Of a stretch of DNA of 64,000 bases, positions 8,879 through 18,000 are shown in pieces. The stretch is from Fuerstiella marisgermanici. GTDB taxonomy: Bacteria > Planctomycetota > Planctomycetia > Planctomycetales > Planctomycetaceae. Under the pieces are notes generated by a model that did not search any database, was not told the DNA's origin, and worked only from the letters and a program-made list of their open reading frames with translations. The stretch is taken from assembly GCF_001983935.1 (NCBI RefSeq), contig NZ_CP017641.1:7304001-7368000 (forward strand). Reading direction: 5' to 3'. The stretch's first letter is position 1, and each line of letters begins with the position of its first letter. Position numbers and translations under genes: made by a program.

Positions 8879-10081
8879 CTATTCCGGTCTCGGTTGCGGC
8901 TTGTGTTCGGCTTCATGCTGGACCGTGGAGGCTCGCCGCAAGGATGTGCTGCCGAAGCGGCTGCGAATTTGGTCGGCCACAGTGTCCAGCTTCGAATCGC
9001 GAGGAACCTCAACATCGTCGTCTTCGTCACCAAACAACGACTGCTGCACGGCGGTCGGTTTGTGGAAGTTGGAAACGCCCATTCCCAGCAATCGCACCAC
9101 CAACGGTCGATCGGGCAGCTGTTTCGTTAACAATTCCGACGCGACCGCCCACAGCGAATTCGTGGCGTCGGTTGGGTGAGCTAAGCTTTTTGAACGCGTA
9201 AATGTATCGAAGTTGCTGTAACGCACTTTCAGCTGAACGGTCTTCCCGTGCAGTTTGTGCTTCCTTAGTCGGCGAGCCACCTGTTCGGTGAGTTCCAATA
9301 ACCACGCCTTCAGCACGTCCAGATCCGTCACGTCTTCGGGAAACGTCGTCTCATGCGAAATCGATTTCGTCTCTCGATCGGCCACAACTTTGCGGTCGTC
9401 GATTCCGCGAGCCAACTTCCAGAAGTGGGCACCACTTTGGCCGAATGTTTCCTGAAGACGTTCCAGCGAAAGTTCACGTAACTGGCCAATCGTCTTGATG
9501 CCGATCCGGTCGAACGTTCGTTTGGTCACCTTGCCGACGCCCCAGATGCGACTCACCGATAGCGGGGCGAGAACTTCCTGAATCCGATCAGGGTGCACGA
9601 CGGTGAACCCATCCGGCTTGTCCAGGTCACTCGCCAACTTGGCCAGAAACTTGTTCGGGGCGACTCCTACTGATGCGACCAGATTCAGTTCGTCGCGAAT
9701 GGCGTCCTTGATCTCTCGACCGATTTTTTCGACCGAACCGAACAGCTTCGCACTGCCCGTTGCATCCAGAAACGCTTCGTCCAGCGACAGCGGTTCGACC
9801 AGCGGTGTGTAGCGATGGAAGATGTCGCGAATTTTCTGCGATACTGCCGAGTAGTGTTCCATCCGAGGCCGCAGGACGATTGCGTCCGGACACAGTTTTA
9901 GAGCCTTCGCCGTGGCCATCGCACTGTGGACGCCGAACTTCCGAACAGCGTAGTTCGCTGCCGCCACAACGCCGCGACCTTCCGGCGTCCCGCCGACGAT
10001 CACAGGCTTCCCGCGAAGACTTGGATCGTCGCGTTCTTCAACCGATGCGTAAAACGCATCCATGTCAACGTGCAGGATCAT
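8879..10081 (-). CDS. dinB: DNA polymerase IV (Y-family translesion polymerase)
   Basis: A 400-aa Y-family polymerase. The catalytic acids are D6 (MILHVDMDAFYASVE) and D101/E102 (LSLDEAFLD). The helix-hairpin-helix segment IWGVGKVTKRTFDRIGI and the little-finger domain with VRYSNFDTFTRSKSL follow. It copies past damaged bases. The gene is the third of an apparent operon: its start codon is 2 bp after the stop of the ABC permease gene. This is an odd partnership, because DinB is usually SOS-regulated alone. No LexA-like site was found before it. Confidence 0.93.
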   Translation of the reverse strand: MILHVDMDAFYASVEERDDPSLRGKPVIVGGTPEGRGVVAAANYAVRKFGVHSAMATAKALKLCPDAIVLRPRMEHYSAVSQKIRDIFHRYTPLVEPLSLDEAFLDATGSAKLFGSVEKIGREIKDAIRDELNLVASVGVAPNKFLAKLASDLDKPDGFTVVHPDRIQEVLAPLSVSRIWGVGKVTKRTFDRIGIKTIGQLRELSLERLQETFGQSGAHFWKLARGIDDRKVVADRETKSISHETTFPEDVTDLDVLKAWLLELTEQVARRLRKHKLHGKTVQLKVRYSNFDTFTRSKSLAHPTDATNSLWAVASELLTKQLPDRPLVVRLLGMGVSNFHKPTAVQQSLFGDEDDDVEVPRDSKLDTVADQIRSRFGSTSLRRASTVQHEAEHKPQPRPE

Positions 10082-10083
10082 GG

Positions 10084-11403
10084 CTAGTTCCGCCGCGAAA
10101 TGAGATACACGCCAACCGTTCCCGCGACGCCACCGATGATCGCCAACAGGCCGCAGGGGACCAGCATCTCACGAAAGCTGAAGCCACGCCAGATCGCTCC
10201 TTCCATGGCATACACGGCCCATTTTACCGGAACGTAGTCGCTGAGCTTCTGAACAAAGTCTGGCATGAAAACGACGGGGATCATGCCGCCGCCGAACATC
10301 GCCATCACGGTACAGATGCCCCAAACCGCGCCAGACACTGCCTGTTCTGTCTTTCCGATCAACGACATCGGCAGCATCAGGCCAACAAAGCCGATGCCGA
10401 TTGAGACGACTGCCAACGCGACCAAATCCCAGCGCAACGGTCGCATACCAAGTGCCACAGCGATCAGAATCATCGTTGAAAGCACGCATGTCAGGCAGAT
10501 GAAACACGCAACGCCCTTCCCTGCCAGCAACTGACCGCGATTAACCGGAGCCACCATCAGCCGCGTGTCTGTGCCGAGCGTCTGTTCACGAACAATCAGC
10601 GTCGCAAAGCCAGCCACGCAGGCTAAAACAGCCCACACCATCGACAGGGGAAAACTAATGTCCCAGCCGGATCGGACCTTCTTCAGAACTGCCGCTCGTG
10701 AGTTCGGATCAACCTCGCGCGACACGTCGATTTGTTCGATGTTGGCGAGTTCGAAACCGCCGAAACCAGAATTGGCCGACTGATCGCTGTCGCTGTTCTC
10801 CAGGTTCACGCGTTCAATCGAATCGAACATGTTCGTCAGCGAATCCATCAGGCCGTTCAAGACCAGACGCGTGGCCGGTGGGATCGTCTCATCACCGCTG
10901 ATGTCAGCTTTCGAATCCTCTATCACTGTTCGCATCAAGGCCGGATCCTGGAACCGAGCCATCACGAGTTGCCCCATTGATTGCATGACCATGCCCTGCA
11001 GCATGCCGGCTTCGGCTTTGCGAGAAGGGTCGAGTCCCATGCGAATCGCCGGTCCCGATTCCCACAGGATTCCTGCTGTTTTGCCAAAACCAGCGGGCAG
11101 GATGACGACACCAACATGGTCGCCTTTCCGCACGCTGTTGACGGCTTCGTCTTCCGGCATTGCCGCCACGCTGACGACATCGTTTTCTTTTAACGCCGCC
11201 ACAAAACGCTGCGACATGTCTGAATTGTCGAGGTCAACGACCGCGACCTTCAGCGAACGACTGCCGGACGCTCCGGCGTTTCCCATGATGGTTCCGAAAA
11301 ACAGAGCCATCAAAATGGGAAAGCCCAGCATGAAGAACATCCCCAACTTGTCGCGGGTGATGAGCTTCAGATCTTTGAAGGCAAGAATAAGGACGCGTTT
11401 CAT
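10084..11403 (-). CDS. ABC transporter permease (ABC-2 type)
   Basis: A 439-aa membrane protein of the ABC-2/YhgE-like export type. One TM helix lies near residues 21-42 (GMFFMLGFPILMALFFGTIM). A large extracytoplasmic domain (about 45-245) includes the typical SLKVAVVDLDNSDMSQRF. Five C-terminal TM helices end with VGTVGVYLISRRN. It pairs with the ATPase encoded 6 bp upstream. The exported substrate is unknown; drugs, lipids and polysaccharides are usual for this class. Confidence 0.88.
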   Translation of the reverse strand: MKRVLILAFKDLKLITRDKLGMFFMLGFPILMALFFGTIMGNAGASGSRSLKVAVVDLDNSDMSQRFVAALKENDVVSVAAMPEDEAVNSVRKGDHVGVVILPAGFGKTAGILWESGPAIRMGLDPSRKAEAGMLQGMVMQSMGQLVMARFQDPALMRTVIEDSKADISGDETIPPATRLVLNGLMDSLTNMFDSIERVNLENSDSDQSANSGFGGFELANIEQIDVSREVDPNSRAAVLKKVRSGWDISFPLSMVWAVLACVAGFATLIVREQTLGTDTRLMVAPVNRGQLLAGKGVACFICLTCVLSTMILIAVALGMRPLRWDLVALAVVSIGIGFVGLMLPMSLIGKTEQAVSGAVWGICTVMAMFGGGMIPVVFMPDFVQKLSDYVPVKWAVYAMEGAIWRGFSFREMLVPCGLLAIIGGVAGTVGVYLISRRN

Positions 11404-11409
11404 ATGAGT

Positions 11410-12315
11410 TCACTCATCTCGCAACCTGCGTCCCGTTAACGACAGAAACACGGTTTCCAGATCCGGCTGCCGGATTTGCAGCGTTTGAAACGAAACGCCA
11501 GCGGCTGCCAAAGTAGTCACCTGCTGAAGTGGATCGCCGGATTCGAAGCGGAAGCGTCCGTCTGCTTTTAGTCCCGGGAATTCCGCAGAATGACACTCCG
11601 GATTCAATTGCCCTTCGACCGTTGAGTCGCCGCCGTGAGCCTTCAGCAGCGAATTCACGGTATCGACCGCCAGCAACTTTCCCTGATCCATAATGCCCAC
11701 GCGATCACACAGTCGTTGAGCTTCTTCCATGTAGTGAGTTGTATAGATGATCGTTCGTCCGCCGTCTTTAAGCTGTTCGATCCGATCAAAAATATGGTTG
11801 CGCGACTGCGGGTCGACGCCGACCGTGGGTTCGTCAAACAGGATGACCTGCGGGTCGTGGATTAGCGCCACCGCCATGTTCAGCCGACGTTTCATTCCGC
11901 CGGAATAGGTCTTCACCAGATGCTGACTGCGATCCGTCAAGGCAGCAAACTCCAACGCCCATTCGATTCGTTCTGCCAGTCGTTTGCCTGAATAGTCATA
12001 CAGCTTTGCGAAGAAGCTTAGATTTTCGGCTGCCGTCAGCTCTTCGTACAACGACAGACTCTGCGGTGCGATGCCGATTCCCTGGCGAGTTGCTTTGTTG
12101 GCAGGATCGCCGCCGTTGATTCGCACGTCTCCGGCGTCCGGCGCGATGATGCCGACCAGCATACTTAGCGTCGTGGTTTTTCCAGCTCCGTTCGGCCCCA
12201 GCAACCCGAACGCTTCGCCCGGCGCAATTTCGAACGATACGCCATCAACCGCCGGAATCGCTCCGAAGGATTTGCGAACCGAATTCACGGAAATCGTCGC
12301 TGTTGCTTCAGTCAT
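11410..12315 (-). CDS. ABC transporter ATP-binding protein
   Basis: A 301-aa ATPase of the DrrA/CcmA-like class. It shows Walker A GPNGAGKT (about 40-47), Q-loop GIAPQSLSLYEEL, signature YSGGMKRR (about 137-144), Walker B VILFDEPT (about 157-164) and H-loop TTHYMEEAQ. A C-terminal regulatory extension (about 215-300) is typical of multidrug/antibiotic exporter ATPases. It is the first gene of a three-gene unit with the permease and dinB. Confidence 0.92.
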   Translation of the reverse strand: MTEATATISVNSVRKSFGAIPAVDGVSFEIAPGEAFGLLGPNGAGKTTTLSMLVGIIAPDAGDVRINGGDPANKATRQGIGIAPQSLSLYEELTAAENLSFFAKLYDYSGKRLAERIEWALEFAALTDRSQHLVKTYSGGMKRRLNMAVALIHDPQVILFDEPTVGVDPQSRNHIFDRIEQLKDGGRTIIYTTHYMEEAQRLCDRVGIMDQGKLLAVDTVNSLLKAHGGDSTVEGQLNPECHSAEFPGLKADGRFRFESGDPLQQVTTLAAAGVSFQTLQIRQPDLETVFLSLTGRRLRDE

Positions 12316-12375
12316 AAGTACCGTTCGAAACGTTCGTGCCCTCGAGCTAACGTGAGTTCGCCGACAGAACCCGCC

Positions 12376-14118
12376 TTACGTCCGCTCCAATGTCACGAAA
12401 CGCGGCGCTTGATCGCGGCGGGGATCTCCCCGGCCAATCACAACGCTGATGTCGGCTTCTCCGGTCGGGAGTTTGATGTTTGAAAATGCGACCTCTGATT
12501 CTTCAGGGCTCAGCTTGCCACGAAAGCGTGCGTCGCCGACTCGTAAAGTGACGTCATGATCGCCGATCGCCTTGTCCCAGCGAATCGTGGCGTCGTACGG
12601 CCCTTCATCTACTACGCGGACTTCCCAAACGCCATTCGCGCCCCAGCCGGCGCTGTCGCCTACTCGCCAGTCCTGAATCGAAAGATGCGAGGTGCGTTCT
12701 TTGTCGGAACCGATGATGATACGCGGCGGTGCGTAGTTGTTCGGGCGAGTCGACGAGACATCCTTTAACCATGCGTGATAGCGGCGTTTCATATCGGTCA
12801 GAAGTTCCGGATGCCGATCCGCGAGGTTGGTTGCTTCACCCGGGTCATCGCCAACCCGATACAACTCGAACGGCTTGTCCCTCGTGATTGATTCGTTGCC
12901 GAAGCCGGTCGGGTGGACCAGTTTCCATTCCTGAGTCCTCATGCCAAAGTGGTGAAATTCCACGGGCGCATCGCCTCGGTGAGTCTGCAGGAACAGGTCG
13001 CGATCGGGCCAGTCGTCAGCCTTTCCCGTGAGCAGCGGCAGCACGTTGCGTCCGTCAAGTTTCACATCGGCGGGCGTATCGACTTCAGCCGCAGCCAGCA
13101 AGGTTGGCAACACGTCGATATGGGCGGCAATGCGGTCGCTCTTGTGGCCGGGCTCAAGCTGACCAGGCCAGCGCGCAAAAAACGCGGTCCGAATTCCGCC
13201 CTCGTGAACCCACGACTTCATTTCTCGAAACGGTCCGACGTAACGATTGGTGTTCGGCCCGTTGTCCGTGAAGAACAGCACCAGCGTGTTCGGTTTTTCA
13301 CCGCTGTCGGTTAGGTATTCGTCCAGACGGCCCATGTTCTGATCGATGTTTTCGACCATCGCGAAAACTCGTGCCACGCTGTCACGGTGTTTTTCCGATT
13401 TGTTCTTTCCCAGTGCTGGAGTCAAATCGATTGATTGATAGTACTTCAGCAGGTCTTCCGGCACGTCGTGGTAAGGTCCGTGCGGGGCATTCGGTGGAAG
13501 GTACACAAAAAATGGCTTACCCGCTTTGCGGCTTTGCTTCATGAAGTCGATTGCCGCGTCGAAATACACGTCTGTGCAGTAGCCTTCTGTCTGTACCTGT
13601 TCGCCGTTGTGAAACAGAATCGGATCGGTGTAGCGGCGTTCGTTTTCGATCGGTTCGGAAGGTTGAGCCAGCCCGCCGCCTCGGTGAATCAGGACTTCAT
13701 CGAAACCCTGATCCTGCGGTCGCAGCGGATAGTTGTCGCCCAGATGCCACTTGCCAAAGATGCCCGTGGCGTAACCCGCCTGCTTCAGCCGTTCGGCGAT
13801 GGTCACTTCCTCGGGGTCCATCATCGAACGCCCTTTGAAAGTATCGACAACTCGCGTGCGATAGTTGTACCGCCCCGTCATCAGGCAGGCTCGCGTCGGT
13901 GAACACACGGGGCTCACATAGAAGTCCGTTAACTGAGCACTCTCGCTGGCCAGCCGATCCAGGTGCGGTGTTCGGATGACGGGGTTGCCCGTGCAACCCA
14001 TGTCGCCGTAGCCCATGTCGTCCGGCATGACGATGACGATGTTAGGAGGCGACTGAGCAACGCCGGTGGCGGTGGCCAGCAGGAAGAAACAAAGCGAGTG
14101 GAAGATTGGTGTGTTCAT
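12376..14118 (-). CDS. Secreted sulfatase (formylglycine-dependent)
   Basis: A 580-aa sulfatase. ATG 14118 gives a signal peptide (NTPIFHSLCFFLLATATGVAQ), followed by PNIVIVMPDDMGYGDMGC with the metal-binding Asp pair. The formylglycine site is VCSPTRACLMTGRYNYR (C-x-P-x-R type), which needs a maturase encoded elsewhere. HxxLGDNYPLRPQDQGFDE and FFTDNGPN supply further active-site residues. The last about 100 residues form a beta-rich extension beyond the usual core. Enzymes of this class remove sulfate esters from polysaccharides in the periplasm or outside the cell; the specific substrate cannot be told. Confidence 0.9.
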   Translation of the reverse strand: MNTPIFHSLCFFLLATATGVAQSPPNIVIVMPDDMGYGDMGCTGNPVIRTPHLDRLASESAQLTDFYVSPVCSPTRACLMTGRYNYRTRVVDTFKGRSMMDPEEVTIAERLKQAGYATGIFGKWHLGDNYPLRPQDQGFDEVLIHRGGGLAQPSEPIENERRYTDPILFHNGEQVQTEGYCTDVYFDAAIDFMKQSRKAGKPFFVYLPPNAPHGPYHDVPEDLLKYYQSIDLTPALGKNKSEKHRDSVARVFAMVENIDQNMGRLDEYLTDSGEKPNTLVLFFTDNGPNTNRYVGPFREMKSWVHEGGIRTAFFARWPGQLEPGHKSDRIAAHIDVLPTLLAAAEVDTPADVKLDGRNVLPLLTGKADDWPDRDLFLQTHRGDAPVEFHHFGMRTQEWKLVHPTGFGNESITRDKPFELYRVGDDPGEATNLADRHPELLTDMKRRYHAWLKDVSSTRPNNYAPPRIIIGSDKERTSHLSIQDWRVGDSAGWGANGVWEVRVVDEGPYDATIRWDKAIGDHDVTLRVGDARFRGKLSPEESEVAFSNIKLPTGEADISVVIGRGDPRRDQAPRFVTLERT

Positions 14119-14290
14119 GCCAAAAATTGTACGAACCCCGACAGAGGTTTGCATGTGAGATGGTTCGAGGATGTTCTGAGGCGTCCGTATTGGTATTTAT
14201 GCCGCTTGCTGTCAGAATAAAGTTAGTGCCGCACGAATCTGAGCAGCACCCTGCCCCGTTTTGTAAGTCGTACTGTCTGCCATTTTCGCT

Positions 14291-14878
14291 ATGTCTGAAT
14301 CTGCTGCCAGCCGGGAACTACTTCAGCGAGCGCGCGAAGGCGATCAGGCGGCACTGGGCGAATTATTGAACGCTCAAAACCGCTTGCTGCAGCAGATGGC
14401 TCAACAGGAAGTCAACGGGCGTTTGCAGGCCCGGCTAAGTGCGGCCGACATTGTGCAGCAAACGTGTTTATCTGCCATTCGTAATTTCAACGACTTCCAG
14501 GGCGACAACGAACCTCAGTTCGCGGCTTGGCTAAAAGAAGTGCATGAACGCAATGTGCGGGATGTCGTCCGTCGGCACGTAACGGCCAAAAAACGAGCGA
14601 TTTCTGCTCAACAGGCGACGGACGAAAAAACTCTTCAGGCTGATTCTTTGCACACCCCTAGCCGCAAGGCCATGCTCGACGAATCGACCGCTCAGCTGCT
14701 GCGAGCACTCGATTCACTGCCGGAAATGCAGGCCGAAGCCGTCCGACTGCGGCATCTGGAACAGCTTTCTCTGACTGAGATCGCAGAACGGATGGACCGC
14801 TCGGACGTCGCCGTGGCGTCACTGTTGAAGCGAGGGCTGGCGGCGTTAAGAGAGCGTTTGCCGGGCGATTCTGAATAA
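14291..14878 (+). CDS. RNA polymerase sigma factor, ECF type (planctomycete kinase-linked group)
   Basis: A 195-aa sigma factor. Region 2 includes LSAADIVQQTCLSAIRNFNDFQG (about 50-72) and region 4 includes LDSLPEMQAEAVRLRHLEQLSLTEIAERMDRS, with its helix-turn-helix at about 155-180. It lies 150 bp upstream of a large Ser/Thr kinase gene on the same strand. In planctomycetes such ECF factors are commonly paired with a membrane kinase that replaces an anti-sigma factor, so phosphorylation control is likely but inferred. Confidence 0.87.
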   Translation: MSESAASRELLQRAREGDQAALGELLNAQNRLLQQMAQQEVNGRLQARLSAADIVQQTCLSAIRNFNDFQGDNEPQFAAWLKEVHERNVRDVVRRHVTAKKRAISAQQATDEKTLQADSLHTPSRKAMLDESTAQLLRALDSLPEMQAEAVRLRHLEQLSLTEIAERMDRSDVAVASLLKRGLAALRERLPGDSE

Positions 14879-15029
14879 TTCTGAAAAACGCCGCCAGGCT
14901 TTTGCGGAGAATACGCCCTACAACTCGGACGCCATGTTTTGCAGTTTCACCTGCCAATTCACGTGCGAAGGGGCCAGCGTTTGGTCACACTTGTCCTGTT
15001 AGTGCAGGCGAAAATCCGGAGTGGGCCCA

Positions 15030-18000
15030 ATGGATCAGGCGAAACGAAAATCAAGCGCCTCGGTGGTGATCGCTGAGTGCATGCGCCGTGCCGATGCGGG
15101 GGAAACGGTCGAGCCGCAGCAAGTGCTGGCCGAACACCCGGAAATCGCCGACGAACTGCGCAAACACTTCGCGGCCGAACGCATGCTGGGAAATCTGCTT
15201 GATGGTTCGGTTGCCAAATCATCTAAGAAGCAATCGCCGCGCGCGAGTCGCGATACGGCATCGCCGGGCAAGGCCGATTCGGTCCCGGCGAGTGGACGTT
15301 CGTTTGAAGAACTTCCCGTCGAATTCGGTCGCTACCGGCTTCAGAAAGTACTCGGACAGGGCGCGATGGGAGCCGTCTACCTGGCTCACGACACGAAGCT
15401 TGCTCGCGAAGTTGCTTTAAAGACTCCGAAGCTGGATGTGTTCGAAGGCGACGAGATGGTCGAACGCTTCGAACGCGAAGCTCGTTCCGCTGCCACGTTA
15501 CACCATCGCAACATTTGCCCGGTCTTTGACGTGGGCGAAATTGACGGCGTGCGTTTTCTGACGATGGCCTACATCGATGGCAAGCCGCTGTCATCGTATG
15601 TGTCTGAAGAAAAGCCGATGTCGCGGCGACAGGCAGCCGTTGTCGTTCGAAAACTCGCGCTGGCATTGCAGGAAGCTCATGAACACGGTGTTGTGCATCG
15701 GGACCTGAAACCAGCCAACGTGATGATCGACAAATCGCGAGAACCGGTGGTGATGGATTTCGGACTGGCTCGCCAACTTGAAAGCGCCGACCGGAGTCGA
15801 TTAACCGGGGTGGGCGTGTTGATGGGGTCGCCGGCGTACATGTCGCCGGAACAGGTGGGTACGGATCCGAATATCGGCCCACCGTCTGACATTTACAGTC
15901 TGGGAGTGATTTTATTTGAGCTGCTGACGGGGCGACTTCCGTTTGAAGGAAGTGTGGTCGCCATTATCGGACAGATTGTGAGTACCGATTCGCCCGACGT
16001 ACGAACACTGCGCCCTGTCGTGGATGAGGGACTGGCCGCAATTTGTGCGAAGATGATGGCGAAATCAACGGCCGATCGTTACGGGTCGATGAAAGACGTG
16101 GCGGACGCTCTAAGTGACTATCTTCGGGACTTCAGGAAGAAGGCGGCGGCGAGAACCGATGAACGATCCGGCATGCAGTCTGTCGTCTCATCCGACCTGA
16201 TTTTTGACGAGTCAGCGGTCAGTACACCATCGTCAAGAGCAGCGCGTCCAAAGACCATGGCTGTGCGAAAAAAGTCGAATGGTGACACGAAGGATCTGGC
16301 AAAATGGATCGGTGGCGGACTGCTGGGCTTGGTGTTGCTGGCCGGCGTCGTTATTAAGTTTCGCGACGGCACGACAGTCGAGATTCCTGACGGCAAGACG
16401 GCAACCATCGAAACTAACAAAGACGGTTCGCTCAAGAGTCTCACGTTTACCACGGCGGATACTCGACCTGCAGGGGCCTGGGCAGAGTCCGAAACTAACC
16501 CCGCTGACGACGGCTTCGTCCCGTTGTTCAACGGCGAGGATCTGGCCGGCTGGCGGGTGGAAGGTGGGCAGGGATGGTCTGTTTCAAATGGCGAAATTCT
16601 CGGCCGCGCGGAGCAGTCGCGCCTCGTGACTTTGGACGAAGACTACAGCGACTGCGAAATTCGGGTTGAGTGTCGACTTGGTCCTGGCGTCAATTCCGGG
16701 ATCTATGCGAGGAATCGTTATGGCGAGGGACATCGCTCCGGACTTGAAGCTCAACTGAGCAATCAGCCGAACCAGAAAACACTGACCGGAGGTATCTTCG
16801 GACACACCGTCGTAAAGGAACAGTTGATCCCGGATGATCAGTGGTTTGAACTGCGTTTCTTATTGTCAGGCCGCCAACTGAAGGTCTTCGTCGATGGAAA
16901 GATGACATCTGAAACCATTGTTCCAGCAGGGGGCCCAATGAAGGGCGCTATTTCTCTGCAGTCAATGAACGGTGGGCCTGTTCGGTTTCGGAAAGTCGAA
17001 GTGCGGCGGTTGCAAGTCAACCCTGACGCGACGACCCTGGCGCTGCAACCGGATACGCCAGAAATGCTGCCGACCGGGAAGTGGGTATCGTTGTTGGAAA
17101 CGGAAGAACAACTGCAGGACTGGCAGATGCTGAATGGCGCACCGACGATTGTTAATGGCACCGTTTCACTTCGGGCAGAAGAACGACCGGGCCAACGATT
17201 GTACGGCAAGCGGCTGACGCGACCGATTTCCACAAATGCAAAACGCTTCGTGTTTCATGTTCGCCATAAAAAAGCGAATGGTTTTGCAATGGGCGAAGGA
17301 CTCATTTTCGGTTCGGCGGGGATCGGCGTTACCAACTTCATCAACGTGTTCGAACTGTGGGCTGGCCGCAGCGCCCTGCGGCTTGTGGCCAAATACAAAT
17401 CTCGGGAGGGAACCGGTAGCTACGCGGATTGCGATTATGTTGTGATCGACGATGAATATCACGCTTTCCTGAACGGAAAAAAGATGTACTCGCACCGCGT
17501 ACCGCAGCAGGCTTTCACGGCGGTAAAGCTGGACGTTCGCAAGGCGACCGCTCAATGGCGTGATGTGGCGATTATGAAGTTAAGTGATGCTCAGGTCGAA
17601 GCCTTTCAGCGAGGCGAGCTGCCAAAGTATTCCGCCGATCAGGTTGTTCAGGCGCCTTCCAGTGATTCCTTCGTCAACGCTGACGGGACCGGCCATGGTC
17701 GGACCATTTCCCCTGGCATGGCGATTCTGACCGGTGGCGACGCCAGCCAATTGGCCGTTTCGCCTGACGGCCAAAATGTGGCTGTCACGGGGAGCGATAC
17801 ACCGGGGCGATTTACGATTTGGAACATTGACACTGGCGATCAGGTCGCCCAATTCGACGACCCGTCACGGCCCGGCCATGCGACAGGCGGCCTGTCGTAT
17901 TCACCGGACGGCGCTTCGTTGTTGTATCAGACGGGAAACGAAGTTCGAGTCGTCTCAGCCGCTGACGGGACTCAGCAAGCGACGTCGGAATTTCCGGAGC

